A stretch of DNA of 64,000 bases from an uncultured Oligoflexia bacterium (GTDB lineage Bacteria; Bdellovibrionota; Bacteriovoracia; Bacteriovoracales; Bacteriovoracaceae), in contig CATLVU010000001.1 of NCBI GenBank assembly GCA_950061135.1, positions 16,049-80,048 of the forward strand, in the 5' to 3' direction. A program made the position numbers and the translations under genes. The notes under the pieces are model-generated. The model had not been told where the DNA came from and did no database searches. It worked only from the letters and a program-made list of their open reading frames with translations. Shown piece by piece: positions 1 through 9,608 of this stretch. The stretch's first letter is position 1. Every line of letters starts with the position of its first letter.

Positions 1-336
1 AGACTTGCTACAACTGCGGTTATCGATTGGAATCCTATCCAACAATGGCATTCTAAATCATATGATGGCGGATCAAATCATGTAGGTTTTATGAATGAAG
101 AAGCAGATGAGTTAATGACCAAAGCAAAATTTATTCATGATCGAACGGAAAGAATAAAACTTTTAAGAAAAGTTGAGAGAATGATTGTAGAGGAGTATCC
201 AATGGTTTGGTTTAGTTATAAAGAAAGTACTATGTATGGTCATACTAACAGAATGAAAAAAGAAAAAGATACATATAAATACGGACTTGGAACTTCTTAC
301 TGGAAGTTTAAAGCTGAAGAAAGAGAAAAAATATAA
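1..336 (+). CDS. Peptide/solute ABC transporter substrate-binding protein, C-terminal part (5' truncated by window edge)
   Basis: Frame is open from base 1 upstream of the listed ORF (RLATTAVIDWNPIQQWHSKSYDGGSNHVGF...); SBP_bac_5-like C-terminus directly followed by two permease genes. Confidence 0.75.
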   Translation, partial: RLATTAVIDWNPIQQWHSKSYDGGSNHVGFMNEEADELMTKAKFIHDRTERIKLLRKVERMIVEEYPMVWFSYKESTMYGHTNRMKKEKDTYKYGLGTSYWKFKAEEREKI

Positions 337-1355
337 TGGGAAAATATTTATTTAGGCGTTTGTTACTAATGGTTCCAACTTTATTAGGAATTACACTAGT
401 TGTATTTTTTATCATTAATCTTGCTCCAGGCTCTCCCATTGAACAGCAGTTACAAGCTTTACAGTTCTCTGGTTCTGCTGATGCCCAATCAACTCGAGGT
501 GAAGCAACAGTTACTAAAGAAGTTTTAGATGCTTTAAAAAAACAATATGGTTTTGATAAGCCGGTTCATATTCGTTATTGGATTTGGTTAAAAAATATTG
601 CGACTCTAGACTTTGGTGAATCATTTACTTATGAAGAAGATGTTCTGGATGTCATTATTAGCAAATTTCCAGTTTCGTTGCAGTTTGGTTTGATGTCATT
701 TATTTTGAGTTATTTGATATCAATACCCTTAGGAGTATTAAAGGCGATCAAACACGGAAGTAAATTTGATTATTTATCTAGTTTTTTATTATTTGTCGCA
801 TACTCTATACCAGGCTTCATGCTAGCAATTCTCTTGATCGTCTTTCTTTCAGGAGATAGTTTCTTAGATATTTTTCCTGTCGGGGGATTGTACTCTGATT
901 TTTATGATGAGATGACTTGGTGGCAACAAATCTTAGATCGAATCCATCATTTTATATTGCCTTTAATTTGTTTTACGATCGGCTCTTATACACAACTTAC
1001 TTTATTGATGAAAAACTCTATTTTAGATGAAGTTAAAAAAGATTATGTTAGAACAGCAAGAGCGAAAGGCCTTGAGGAAAAAGTTGTTTATTTAAAACAC
1101 GCACTTCGAAATGCTTTGATACCAATTGTTACAGGTATTGGAGGGTTTCTTTCAATCTTCTTTGCTGGATCGTTACTTCTTGAAAAGATTTTTCAGCTAG
1201 ATGGGATTGGTCTTCTTGGCTTTAATTCAATTTTATCTCGTGACTACAACGTGATAATGGGCCTTGTTTTTATTCAAAGTTTATTGATGCTAATAGGTAA
1301 TATTATTTCAGATATCGCTTATGTCATTGTCGACCCAAGAATAGATTTTAATTAA
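336..1355 (+). CDS. ABC transporter permease, DppB/OppB type
   Basis: Multi-pass protein with binding-protein-dependent permease motif (DYVRTARAKGLEEKVVYLKHALRNALIPI); overlaps the upstream stop. Confidence 0.92.
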   Translation: MGKYLFRRLLLMVPTLLGITLVVFFIINLAPGSPIEQQLQALQFSGSADAQSTRGEATVTKEVLDALKKQYGFDKPVHIRYWIWLKNIATLDFGESFTYEEDVLDVIISKFPVSLQFGLMSFILSYLISIPLGVLKAIKHGSKFDYLSSFLLFVAYSIPGFMLAILLIVFLSGDSFLDIFPVGGLYSDFYDEMTWWQQILDRIHHFILPLICFTIGSYTQLTLLMKNSILDEVKKDYVRTARAKGLEEKVVYLKHALRNALIPIVTGIGGFLSIFFAGSLLLEKIFQLDGIGLLGFNSILSRDYNVIMGLVFIQSLLMLIGNIISDIAYVIVDPRIDFN

Positions 1356-1365
1356 AGAGAAAAAT

Positions 1366-2382
1366 ATGATTGAGCAGTTTATAAAAAATGATGAAACCTT
1401 AAAAAAGTGGCGAGCTTTCAAATCTCATAAGACTGGATATTATTCTTTGTGGATTATCTTAGTTATGTGCTTGTTTAGCTTTACTGCCGAGTTCTGGGCG
1501 AATTCTAGACCAATTTTTTTGAGTTACCAAAATAAGACTTACTTCCCTGTGTTTAAGGAATACAGTGCAAAAGAATTTGGCGTCAAAGATAGCTTGGTAA
1601 TAGATTATAGAAATTTAAAATTAAGTGAGGGTGATACAATTGTATGGCCTATTATTAAATGGGACCCATATGAGTCCAATAAGAAAGTTGATGAATATCC
1701 TTCAGCTCCAAGTGCAAATAATTTATTTGGTACTGATGATAGAGGTAGAGATGTTTTTGCAAGACTATTATATGGACTTAGATATTCGATAACATATTCT
1801 GTTTTGGTTTGGGTTATAACATTTATTATTGCGCTCATCCTTGGTGGTATTCAAGGTTATAAGGGGGGCTGGGTTGATCTTCTGGGACAAAGAGTTACCG
1901 AAGTTTTATCAACTGTTCCACAACTGTTTTTATTAATAATTTTAATAGCGATATTTCAGCCTTCATTAACTTTGTTAGTGGTGATAACAAGTCTGTTTGG
2001 TTGGATTGGTATTTCTCAATATGTCAGGGCCGAGTTTTTAAAAAATAGAAGACAAGAGTATGTTGAGGCGGCAAGATCTTTAGGAGTAGGGCATGTTGGA
2101 ATTTTCTTAAAACATATTCTACCTAATTCTTTGTCTCCAATAATTACTTTCTCTCCCTTTGTTATCGCTGGGGGAATCACTGCTTTGGCCAGTTTAGATT
2201 ATCTTGGATTTGGTCTGACTCCTCCTACTCCTAGTTGGGGAGAGTTATTGGCCCAGGCACAAAATAATTTTACTATTGCTTGGTGGCTTGCTTTGTTTCC
2301 ATCACTGGCATTATTTTCAATTTTAACTATGTTTAATTTCGTTGGTGAAGCCGTTAGGGATGCCTTGGATCCAAGACTTTAG
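1366..2382 (+). CDS. ABC transporter permease, DppC/OppC type
   Basis: FGTDDRGRDVFARLLYGLR and EYVEAARSLGVGHVGIFLKHILPNSLSPII motifs. Confidence 0.92.
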   Translation: MIEQFIKNDETLKKWRAFKSHKTGYYSLWIILVMCLFSFTAEFWANSRPIFLSYQNKTYFPVFKEYSAKEFGVKDSLVIDYRNLKLSEGDTIVWPIIKWDPYESNKKVDEYPSAPSANNLFGTDDRGRDVFARLLYGLRYSITYSVLVWVITFIIALILGGIQGYKGGWVDLLGQRVTEVLSTVPQLFLLIILIAIFQPSLTLLVVITSLFGWIGISQYVRAEFLKNRRQEYVEAARSLGVGHVGIFLKHILPNSLSPIITFSPFVIAGGITALASLDYLGFGLTPPTPSWGELLAQAQNNFTIAWWLALFPSLALFSILTMFNFVGEAVRDALDPRL

Positions 2383-2957
2383 ATATCTCTAAGTAATCTA
2401 GAAAGCGAAGGCGGTTGAATCCCAAGATAAGATGCAAGATATGATTTTGGGATTCTTTTAACATCAATTCTTTCGTTATCAATAAACTTTTGCAGTCTTT
2501 CTTTGGCATTAAATTGAACAAACTCAATTTCTCTTTTAGTTTTAAACATATAGTTACGTAGTAAAACCTCGCGGTAAACTTCGCTCCAAATAGGATCGTG
2601 CTTCATTAGCCTTACAAACTCTTTGTATTTAATAGTGTAGATTTCACTTTCTTCAAGGGCCTGTACCGAAACCATTCTTTTAGAGTGTCCCCAAGTTAAA
2701 AAGAAGTCTAAAATAAAAGATCTTTCAGGAATAAAAGAATAAGTACGCTCATCACCTTCCTGATCAATAAGAAAGATTCTAAAAAGCCCAGAACTAACGA
2801 TCGCTACTTCATCACAGTGATCAAAATGTTGAAAAAAGAAATCACCTTTTTTAAGTTTTTTATGGGTAGTTATTTCTTCAATCTTGCCCCATTCAGAAAT
2901 TTCAGTTTGGGTCATAGATTGTAAAAAGTCTTTTGTATTTAAATCAAATTTAGTCAT
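2379..2957 (-). CDS. Crp/Fnr-family cyclic-nucleotide-binding-like transcriptional regulator
   Basis: cNMP-binding-like N-terminus (KKGDFFFQHFDHCDEVAIVSSGLFRI) and C-terminal HTH (IPKSYLASYLGIQPPSLSRLLRDI). Confidence 0.85.
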   Translation of the reverse strand: MTKFDLNTKDFLQSMTQTEISEWGKIEEITTHKKLKKGDFFFQHFDHCDEVAIVSSGLFRIFLIDQEGDERTYSFIPERSFILDFFLTWGHSKRMVSVQALEESEIYTIKYKEFVRLMKHDPIWSEVYREVLLRNYMFKTKREIEFVQFNAKERLQKFIDNERIDVKRIPKSYLASYLGIQPPSLSRLLRDI

Positions 2958-2968
2958 TAATTGCCTTC

Positions 2969-4018
2969 TTATAAAGCTTGTAGCTTCACTTTCAATTTCT
3001 TTTTCTTATCATCTCTAAGGTATTCAACTGTTATAGTATCACCAATTTTGTACTTGCCAACTTCTTGATAGATATCATCCTTTGTATTCACCTCAACACC
3101 ATTTACTTTTAAAATAACATCACCAAGATATATTCGGCCAAAGCGATCACGCATCATTCCTTTAAGTCCTGCTATACCGGCAGCTCCATCAGGATCAACA
3201 AATGAAAGCACCACGCCTTTATCTCCAACATAACGATATTTAATTTCATCATCCAGCACTCCTATTCCCAGTCCAGGCCTGATGACTTTACCATGCTCAA
3301 TAAGCTGAGGTACGATTTTAGAGACTGTATCAACTGGAACTGCAAAACCAAGCCCTGCACTGGTAGCAGAAGTAGAAACAATCATTGTATTTACACCAAT
3401 AAGATGCCCGTTAGAGTTGAGTAATGGCCCACCAGAATTTCCTCTATTGATCGCAGCATCAGTTTGGATCATATTGTGAATCTTTACACCACCAATACCA
3501 TCCATTTTTCTCTCTAGGGCAGAAATAATACCTTTTGAGATTGAATGATCAAAACCAAACGGGTTTCCAATTGCTAATGCCATTTGGCCGACTTGTAAAT
3601 CCTTTGAAGTTCCAACTTTTATAGGTCTAAGATCATCAGGCATTGTTTCAAGTTTTAAAACAGCAATATCTTTTGTGGGTGCAACACCTACAACTTTAGC
3701 TTTATATTGCTTAGAGTTTTTTCTAAAAGTAACCATAAAATTATCCCCGCCTTGGACAACGTGATAATTTGTTACAATATGACCTTTAGTATCCCAAACA
3801 AACCCCGTACCAGTACCCTGTGGAACTTCGACTTTTCCGTAAAAGAAACTATCAGCAACTCTAATATTTGAGACGTTTACTACCGAATCTACGTTTGACT
3901 TGTAGATTTCAATAACTTTATTTTCAACAGGAAGCAGCTTTTTGTTAGTATCTTGCTTCACTTCCACAGCATGACAATTAACTAAAAATAGAGAAAAAAT
4001 AATCGCTAAAAATTTCAT
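2969..4018 (-). CDS. HtrA/DegP-like secreted trypsin-like serine protease with PDZ domain
   Basis: Catalytic motifs TNYHVV, KDIAVLK, NRGNSGGPLL; start moved to MKFLAIIFSLFL (signal peptide, upstream AAGGA) from ORF start 4048. Confidence 0.9.
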   Translation of the reverse strand: MKFLAIIFSLFLVNCHAVEVKQDTNKKLLPVENKVIEIYKSNVDSVVNVSNIRVADSFFYGKVEVPQGTGTGFVWDTKGHIVTNYHVVQGGDNFMVTFRKNSKQYKAKVVGVAPTKDIAVLKLETMPDDLRPIKVGTSKDLQVGQMALAIGNPFGFDHSISKGIISALERKMDGIGGVKIHNMIQTDAAINRGNSGGPLLNSNGHLIGVNTMIVSTSATSAGLGFAVPVDTVSKIVPQLIEHGKVIRPGLGIGVLDDEIKYRYVGDKGVVLSFVDPDGAAGIAGLKGMMRDRFGRIYLGDVILKVNGVEVNTKDDIYQEVGKYKIGDTITVEYLRDDKKKKLKVKLQAL

Positions 4019-4108
4019 AGAAAATCCTTTCTTAATTGAGCTTTGCATTGTTTTTATATCCAGTTATATTAGTAAAATTCACGTAAAAATTCTAGCAAGG
4101 ATTAAAAA

Positions 4109-5020
4109 ATGGAGCAGAGTGACAATATAGCTTTTTATAATAGATATTCTCAGAATATTGATTATGAGAAAATTTACGGCAAAAAAGCGATAGAATTTGT
4201 TTATGAAAATAAAATAGGCCAAATGCTACTACCTATTGTTACAAGTTCGACAGTTAGTAAGGTATATGGCCATCTACAAAATACAAAATACTCCGCTAAA
4301 AAAGTTCCTGAATTTATTAAAAGTTATAATATTCAAATTAATGAATTTGAGAAGGGAAGTAATCGTTTAAAACCTATTGAAGAGTCTTATATAAACTTTA
4401 ATGAATTCTTTATAAGAAAGTATAAAAAAGGATTACGAAGCTTTCCTGAGGTATCAGATGAATTAGGAGCTCCTGCAGAAGGAAGATATTTTGGGTATTC
4501 AAAAGTGGATGCTAACACCAAAATCCCTGTGAAGGGTAAGTTCTTATCGGTTCAAAACTTGTTATTAGATGAGCGCTTCTTTGAGCCCTTCATCGATGGA
4601 CCATTGGTTATTTCAAGACTATGTCCCGTAGATTATCATCGTTATCACTATCCTGATGATGGCTCTACTGTTGATTCATATACAATTCCAGGAGAGCTAC
4701 ATTCAGTGAATCCGATGGCCCTAAGTTTTAAAGAGGATATTTTTATTAAAAATGAGAGAAGAGTTTCTATTTTAGAGACAAAAAACTTTGGAACAATGGC
4801 CTATATTGAAGTCGGCGCAACTTGTGTAGGGAAAATTGTTCAATCCCACGATGAAGATATTGAGTTTATACGAGGACAAGAAAAAGGTTATTTTCTATTT
4901 GGTGGAAGTACTGTCATCATTCTCGGTGAAAAGGGAAGGTGGGCGCCAAGCTCTGACATTCTCAACAATACACAGAACGGTATTGAAACTTATATCAGAC
5001 TTGGCGATAAGATAAATTAA
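4109..5020 (+). CDS. psd: Phosphatidylserine decarboxylase proenzyme
   Basis: PVDYHRYHYP, PGELHSVNP, ATCVGKIVQSH and self-cleavage GGST motif. Confidence 0.92.
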   Translation: MEQSDNIAFYNRYSQNIDYEKIYGKKAIEFVYENKIGQMLLPIVTSSTVSKVYGHLQNTKYSAKKVPEFIKSYNIQINEFEKGSNRLKPIEESYINFNEFFIRKYKKGLRSFPEVSDELGAPAEGRYFGYSKVDANTKIPVKGKFLSVQNLLLDERFFEPFIDGPLVISRLCPVDYHRYHYPDDGSTVDSYTIPGELHSVNPMALSFKEDIFIKNERRVSILETKNFGTMAYIEVGATCVGKIVQSHDEDIEFIRGQEKGYFLFGGSTVIILGEKGRWAPSSDILNNTQNGIETYIRLGDKIN

Positions 5021-6444
5021 AAATTACTCAAACTTTTAATTTTTAAAGATAGGTTTAGATCGGAATAGCGATAAAATGTTTTTTTACGCTTACTAATTTC
5101 ATGTTTTGAGTCGCATTTATATTTATGAACTCCACTTTCATATTTTTTGTTATTTTTAAAAGAGATATGAAAACTTAAGTTGTTCTCTCTTCTCGCCTCA
5201 AGACTGGTAAAAAAAGATTTAAATTCTTTGTAATAGACTGTACGACTATTGATATGAAATTGAAGGTATTTATCAATATTTTTGGCAGTAAGTTTGATAG
5301 TTTTACTTTCTTGATGTGTTTGAGTGATAGAACATTTAATTTTTTTTATATAATCTCGCTCTAGCCCATCCATGTGGATTGAGATTGTTTTTCTTTTCGT
5401 TTGAGTTATTGCACTTGAAAGTTTAAAGCTACCATGAATAATGACATCTGCCTTGGATAGGTTCTTAAGAGAAAGAGTCTTTGGAAGCTTACGATACGTT
5501 TTTGTGTAAGTCTTATTCCAAGATGCGTACTTAATAATTTCAGACTTTTTAATGTAAATGAGTTGTAGATTATCGAGAGGCGTAGGTTTAAAATTTGTTT
5601 TTTGATTTTTTCTATTTAATAAGATCCAATAACTAGGGTCCTTTATTCTAGAGGATTGTACTTTGTTTAGAAATGAGTTATTTTTTTTACCAACACTTAG
5701 TATTTCTGACTCTTTATTAAACTTAATCTCAGGGTAGATTTCTCTTAGCCCTTCTTGGAGAGTTAGCTTGCTGGATACTGAATATGATTTTAGTTTTCCA
5801 TCAAAGATTGTGACTTTATAGGTGTTGTTGTTAACACTTTTTTCAAATTCGCTAAAATGTTGTTCATTCTTATTACGTTCAAAAATAAAGTCCTGAACTG
5901 TAGCAATCATAGTATTTGATAATAATTTATTTGCAACGACTACTTCTTCTTGTTTTGGTAAGATATTGAAATAGGAATTTTTTATAGTTTGATACTTGAG
6001 AATGAAACTTGAATTCTTGGTGTCTCTAATTCTAAGGTTTTGCTTAAAGGTCGATGTGTTAAAACGCGTATTCTTTTCAACTCCACTTATAGTAAAGGAA
6101 TGAGGATCAGGTAAATTAAACCTTACTTCAGGCTTTTGAATCTGTTTGAAAAGATCAGTATAAAAAACAGTTCTGTTTAATGTCGTTTTATTTACTTTAA
6201 GCGACCGTGTTTTATTTTGGCTCTCTTGCTCTATATCTAAATCAATTGAGTATTGAGGGTAGTCAGCAATATAAGGATTCGGATCATTTTTACTTGTAAG
6301 AAAATCACCATCGATATCATCTGCGATAATTTTTTGAGGCCCAGGATTGGATGAATAGGAATATGTACCATTTCCTGTTTTATTGTTTTTGCCACAAGCA
6401 ATAAATAAACTAGTAGTTAAGAATAGAATTACAAATGTTTTCAT
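5017..6444 (-). CDS. Predicted lipoprotein of unknown function
   Basis: Lipobox-like N-terminus (ILFLTTSLFIACGKN) and a DDIDGDFLTSKNDPNP segment resembling Ca-binding repeats. Confidence 0.6.
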   Translation of the reverse strand: MKTFVILFLTTSLFIACGKNNKTGNGTYSYSSNPGPQKIIADDIDGDFLTSKNDPNPYIADYPQYSIDLDIEQESQNKTRSLKVNKTTLNRTVFYTDLFKQIQKPEVRFNLPDPHSFTISGVEKNTRFNTSTFKQNLRIRDTKNSSFILKYQTIKNSYFNILPKQEEVVVANKLLSNTMIATVQDFIFERNKNEQHFSEFEKSVNNNTYKVTIFDGKLKSYSVSSKLTLQEGLREIYPEIKFNKESEILSVGKKNNSFLNKVQSSRIKDPSYWILLNRKNQKTNFKPTPLDNLQLIYIKKSEIIKYASWNKTYTKTYRKLPKTLSLKNLSKADVIIHGSFKLSSAITQTKRKTISIHMDGLERDYIKKIKCSITQTHQESKTIKLTAKNIDKYLQFHINSRTVYYKEFKSFFTSLEARRENNLSFHISFKNNKKYESGVHKYKCDSKHEISKRKKTFYRYSDLNLSLKIKSLSNF

Positions 6445-6889
6445 AGCTATCTTCTCCCCAGAAAATAATTTTTTTTGATGATGTTTTTTTGTTTTTTGAA
6501 TCTAATGAGTCTAAAAAAGAGTTTAAATTATATAGCAAGCCTCTAAATATTTTTTCCTCAGAGCTATTCATATAGACTTTTTTTAGCTGAAATGTTTTTT
6601 GATCATTCTCAAGCCTGTTTCTAATACAGGTTTGAGTAATATCGGTAAGCTCATTGTGGAGGCTGTCTATTGTATTGAAGTTTAGTGCAAGGTCGTTTTC
6701 TATATTTTCCGCTAATGTATAACCCTGATGAGTGTTAATAACTAATTCTTTTGTTATTAGTTCAAATAATGAGCTCTCAAGTATAGATCGTTGCAGTTTA
6801 GTATTAATTTGAAGTTCTTCAAGAGTGAATGTCTTTTTTTGAATTGTTTCGATGATAAGTCTATCAATAATTGTAAGTGAATTGTTCAT
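6410..6889 (-). CDS. Hypothetical protein with winged-helix-like N-terminus
   Basis: Long ORF between co-directional genes; 35 bp overlap with the downstream gene. Confidence 0.55.
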   Translation of the reverse strand: MNNSLTIIDRLIIETIQKKTFTLEELQINTKLQRSILESSLFELITKELVINTHQGYTLAENIENDLALNFNTIDSLHNELTDITQTCIRNRLENDQKTFQLKKVYMNSSEEKIFRGLLYNLNSFLDSLDSKNKKTSSKKIIFWGEDSYENICNSILNY

Positions 6890-6898
6890 ACGATGTCC

Positions 6899-7237
6899 TT
6901 AGGCTAATTGTTGATTTAGATAACGAAGATTATTATTTTTTACGTTGTGGATTTGGATTGCTTGCGCCATTTGTCCCATAATATAAGCGATTTTTTTATC
7001 AGAAAGGCACTCAAGACTTTGCTTTGACAGGTTCATGAATTGATTAATTGTCGGGGCTTGTGAGTTATTTAATAAAGCGTTTTCAAATGCTTCAAATTCT
7101 TTTAGCTTCATTTCACTTCCGTTTATTATTCTAAACACTCGAGTGAGTTGAATACCTGTTTTTTCCGATGTCTCTCTTAGAGGTTCATCAGGAAAGGCTA
7201 ATCTGTAGCGGTGTAAAATTGATGATTGTAAACTCAT
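6899..7237 (-). CDS. Small HTH-like hypothetical protein
   Basis: N-terminal segment LRETSEKTGIQLTRVFRIINGSEMKLKEFEAFENAL; RBS AAGGAG upstream; preceded by sigma-54-like promoter. Confidence 0.6.
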   Translation of the reverse strand: MSLQSSILHRYRLAFPDEPLRETSEKTGIQLTRVFRIINGSEMKLKEFEAFENALLNNSQAPTINQFMNLSKQSLECLSDKKIAYIMGQMAQAIQIHNVKNNNLRYLNQQLA

Positions 7238-7269
7238 GCTTTTCTCCTTGTTGTTTTGGAAAAGCTATG

Positions 7270-7286
7270 AGCAATACTTGTGCCAA
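7270..7286 (-). promoter_or_regulatory. Putative sigma-54 promoter (TTGGCACAAGTATTGCT on minus strand)
   Basis: GG-N10-GC spacing, close to TTGGCACG-N4-TTGCW, 33 nt upstream of the 7237 start codon. Confidence 0.75.
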
Positions 7287-7287
7287 G

Positions 7288-8622
7288 TTAGTGGTGCATT
7301 GTTTCAAAAATACGATAAAATGCTGAAGAAGAAATTTTAAGTTCTCTAATTACGTGAGTAATTTTTCCTTTGTGCTTTAACATTGAACTTTTTACACACT
7401 CTTCTTCAATTGTTCGCATAAAGTCTCGAAGACCATTTTGTTGTATGAAGTTTATTTGTGCAGGTGTTAAAAGTTGATTTGATCGCAAATTAATTTGTGT
7501 CGAGCAAGGTAGAATATCTTCAGCATCTATGATCCCTTCTGAGTTGAGGGTTAAAATATCGATAAACTTTTTTAGCTCTCGAATATTTCCAGGCCATTGC
7601 TTATCTATTATTTTTTCAAGGGCCTCTTCTTTTAGAACAACTCTTCGAGGTGATTGTTTTAAAAAGTATTTTACCAGTAGTGGGATGTCTTTTTTTCTCT
7701 CTCTGAGGGGAGGAATATTAAGGTTTAGTCCTGAAATTCTGTAGTACAAATCTTGTCTGAATTTGCCATTGGCTATTTTTTCAAACAGGTTTTCACATGT
7801 TGCTGTTATGAGGGTGAATCGACTTTGAATAACTTGATTTGAACCAACAGGACTGAAGCTTCCTGTTTCTATTGCTTGTAAGATTTTTTGTTGCATAGAC
7901 TGTGACATTGTTGCAATTTCATCTAAAAACAATGTGCCATTATGGGCCTGTTCCAGCTTTCCCTTTTTCTGTGAAGTTGCTCCTGTAAAAGCACCTTTTT
8001 CATGGCCAAAAAGTTCAGACTCTATTAAATTCTCAGAAATTTCTGAGCAATTCAGATGTATAAATGGGGCATTGTCTGGATAATTATGTGAATGAAGAAA
8101 ACGTCCAAGTATACTTTTACCAACTCCCGTTTCTCCTGTGATCAAGATTGTTTTTTCCCTTAAATCAATTTTACATAAGTTTTCGATTTGTTTTTTAAGT
8201 CCAGAGTGCTGAGTAATATAATTTTCTGAAAATAATTTCTCTAGCGGAGAGTCCTGATATTGTTTGATAAATTTTTGAATATAGGGTTTTAAGTGGGAGT
8301 TAAAACTCCGCTTTGCTAAAAAATGATTACAACCACTTAGGTAAGCTTTTTCTATTATTTTCTCATCAGTCTGTGAGCTAAGTGTGATTGTGTGGATTTT
8401 TTTGCTTTTAGCATATTTAAGAATTTCAATACCGGCTTCAGGTCCATCGATATGCATATCAACTAGGGCCAGGTCAAAATGATTATTTTGAAGCAGCTTA
8501 TGAGCTTTTAGACGGTCATCTGCTTCTGTGAATACTGCGATATCACTTAACACTGTCTTAACAGCATGGCGAAAGTATTTATCATCATCGACTAATAATA
8601 TGTGGATTGTGCCTCTTGTCAT
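7288..8622 (-). CDS. Sigma-54-dependent (NtrC-family) response regulator
   Basis: REC domain (LLVDDDKYF, ALVDMH), GETGVGKS Walker A, GAFTGA loop, Fis-type C-terminal HTH. Confidence 0.95.
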   Translation of the reverse strand: MTRGTIHILLVDDDKYFRHAVKTVLSDIAVFTEADDRLKAHKLLQNNHFDLALVDMHIDGPEAGIEILKYAKSKKIHTITLSSQTDEKIIEKAYLSGCNHFLAKRSFNSHLKPYIQKFIKQYQDSPLEKLFSENYITQHSGLKKQIENLCKIDLREKTILITGETGVGKSILGRFLHSHNYPDNAPFIHLNCSEISENLIESELFGHEKGAFTGATSQKKGKLEQAHNGTLFLDEIATMSQSMQQKILQAIETGSFSPVGSNQVIQSRFTLITATCENLFEKIANGKFRQDLYYRISGLNLNIPPLRERKKDIPLLVKYFLKQSPRRVVLKEEALEKIIDKQWPGNIRELKKFIDILTLNSEGIIDAEDILPCSTQINLRSNQLLTPAQINFIQQNGLRDFMRTIEEECVKSSMLKHKGKITHVIRELKISSSAFYRIFETMHH

Positions 8623-8849
8623 TGGGCGATATTGCCACGGATTTATTCGGAAACCAAATATTATATTTGAATTCGGAATATTTTATAAGATTTAAACTGC
8701 CCTACTTAATTGGTGTTGAGGATAGGAAAAGCTAAATATTTACGAAGATATACATAAATACATTGTGGCTGCTAATTTTATATTAATAATAATCAATGAT
8801 TCTAACTATCTAATAATAAATTAACACCATTCTTGTAGGTCAGTTTGTG

Positions 8850-8867
8850 TTGGTATGAGAATTGCTT
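8850..8867 (+). promoter_or_regulatory. Putative sigma-54 promoter (TTGGTATGAGAATTGCTT)
   Basis: GG (8852-8853), N10, GC (8864-8865); 47 nt upstream of ATG at 8913. Confidence 0.65.
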
Positions 8868-8912
8868 GATAAATAGTAGAAATGCTGAAAATCCCATATT
8901 AAAAGGAAAATT

Positions 8913-9149
8913 ATGCTCAAACTATTTACAGTTGTTATTATGTTCTACACTTCAAGCTTGTTCGCTTTTAGCAGTTTTACTACTAAAGAGTATGTGAAAT
9001 CAGATCTTTGGCAAAATGGTGTTAAAAAATCCAAAGAAGCTAAAGTACAACCATCGCATAGACAAGTCTCTTCCAAGGGACTGAACGAGGAAGTTTTAGT
9101 ACCTCTATTAAAGTTAGAAAGGGAATTAAAAATTTCTGGCCAGATTTAA
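8913..9149 (+). CDS. Small secreted protein of unknown function (78 aa)
   Basis: Signal-peptide-like N-terminus, AAAAGGAAAATT RBS, downstream of sigma-54-like element. Confidence 0.6.
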   Translation: MLKLFTVVIMFYTSSLFAFSSFTTKEYVKSDLWQNGVKKSKEAKVQPSHRQVSSKGLNEEVLVPLLKLERELKISGQI

Positions 9150-9170
9150 AAATCGTACTATTATAGTATC

Positions 9171-9608
9171 ATGGACAAGGTCGCTAAAATAGGCAGTTTG
9201 CTAAAAAAAATTTACAGAGTTTATTCAAACACTCTTATACAAACATTAGAAGATCAAGGCTTTCTCGATCTTCGAGTTAGCTTTCTGGAAATTTTGATCT
9301 ATATATCTCAAAACCCTAATTCTTCAATAAAACTAATTGGAGAGGCATGTGGTTTAAAAAAACAAACAATGACAAGTCATCTAAATGAACTCGAAAGAAG
9401 AGGCTATATTTCTCGTTCTCCTAGTCCACAAGATAAAAGAGAACTTCAGGTTAATTTAACAGATTACGGTATCAAGTTTAAAGTATCTCTTTTTAATGTG
9501 ATGAATCAGTTAGAAACAGAGTATGATTCCAAGTTAGGTGAAGTTGAAATGGAAAGAATTTCTTTTTCTCTAGAAAACTTTTACCAAAAAATTGATTCTA
9601 GGAGCTAA
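9171..9608 (+). CDS. MarR-family transcriptional regulator
   Basis: Winged HTH LIGEACGLKKQTMTSHLNELERRGYISRSPSPQDKRELQVNLTDYG. Confidence 0.9.
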   Translation: MDKVAKIGSLLKKIYRVYSNTLIQTLEDQGFLDLRVSFLEILIYISQNPNSSIKLIGEACGLKKQTMTSHLNELERRGYISRSPSPQDKRELQVNLTDYGIKFKVSLFNVMNQLETEYDSKLGEVEMERISFSLENFYQKIDSRS

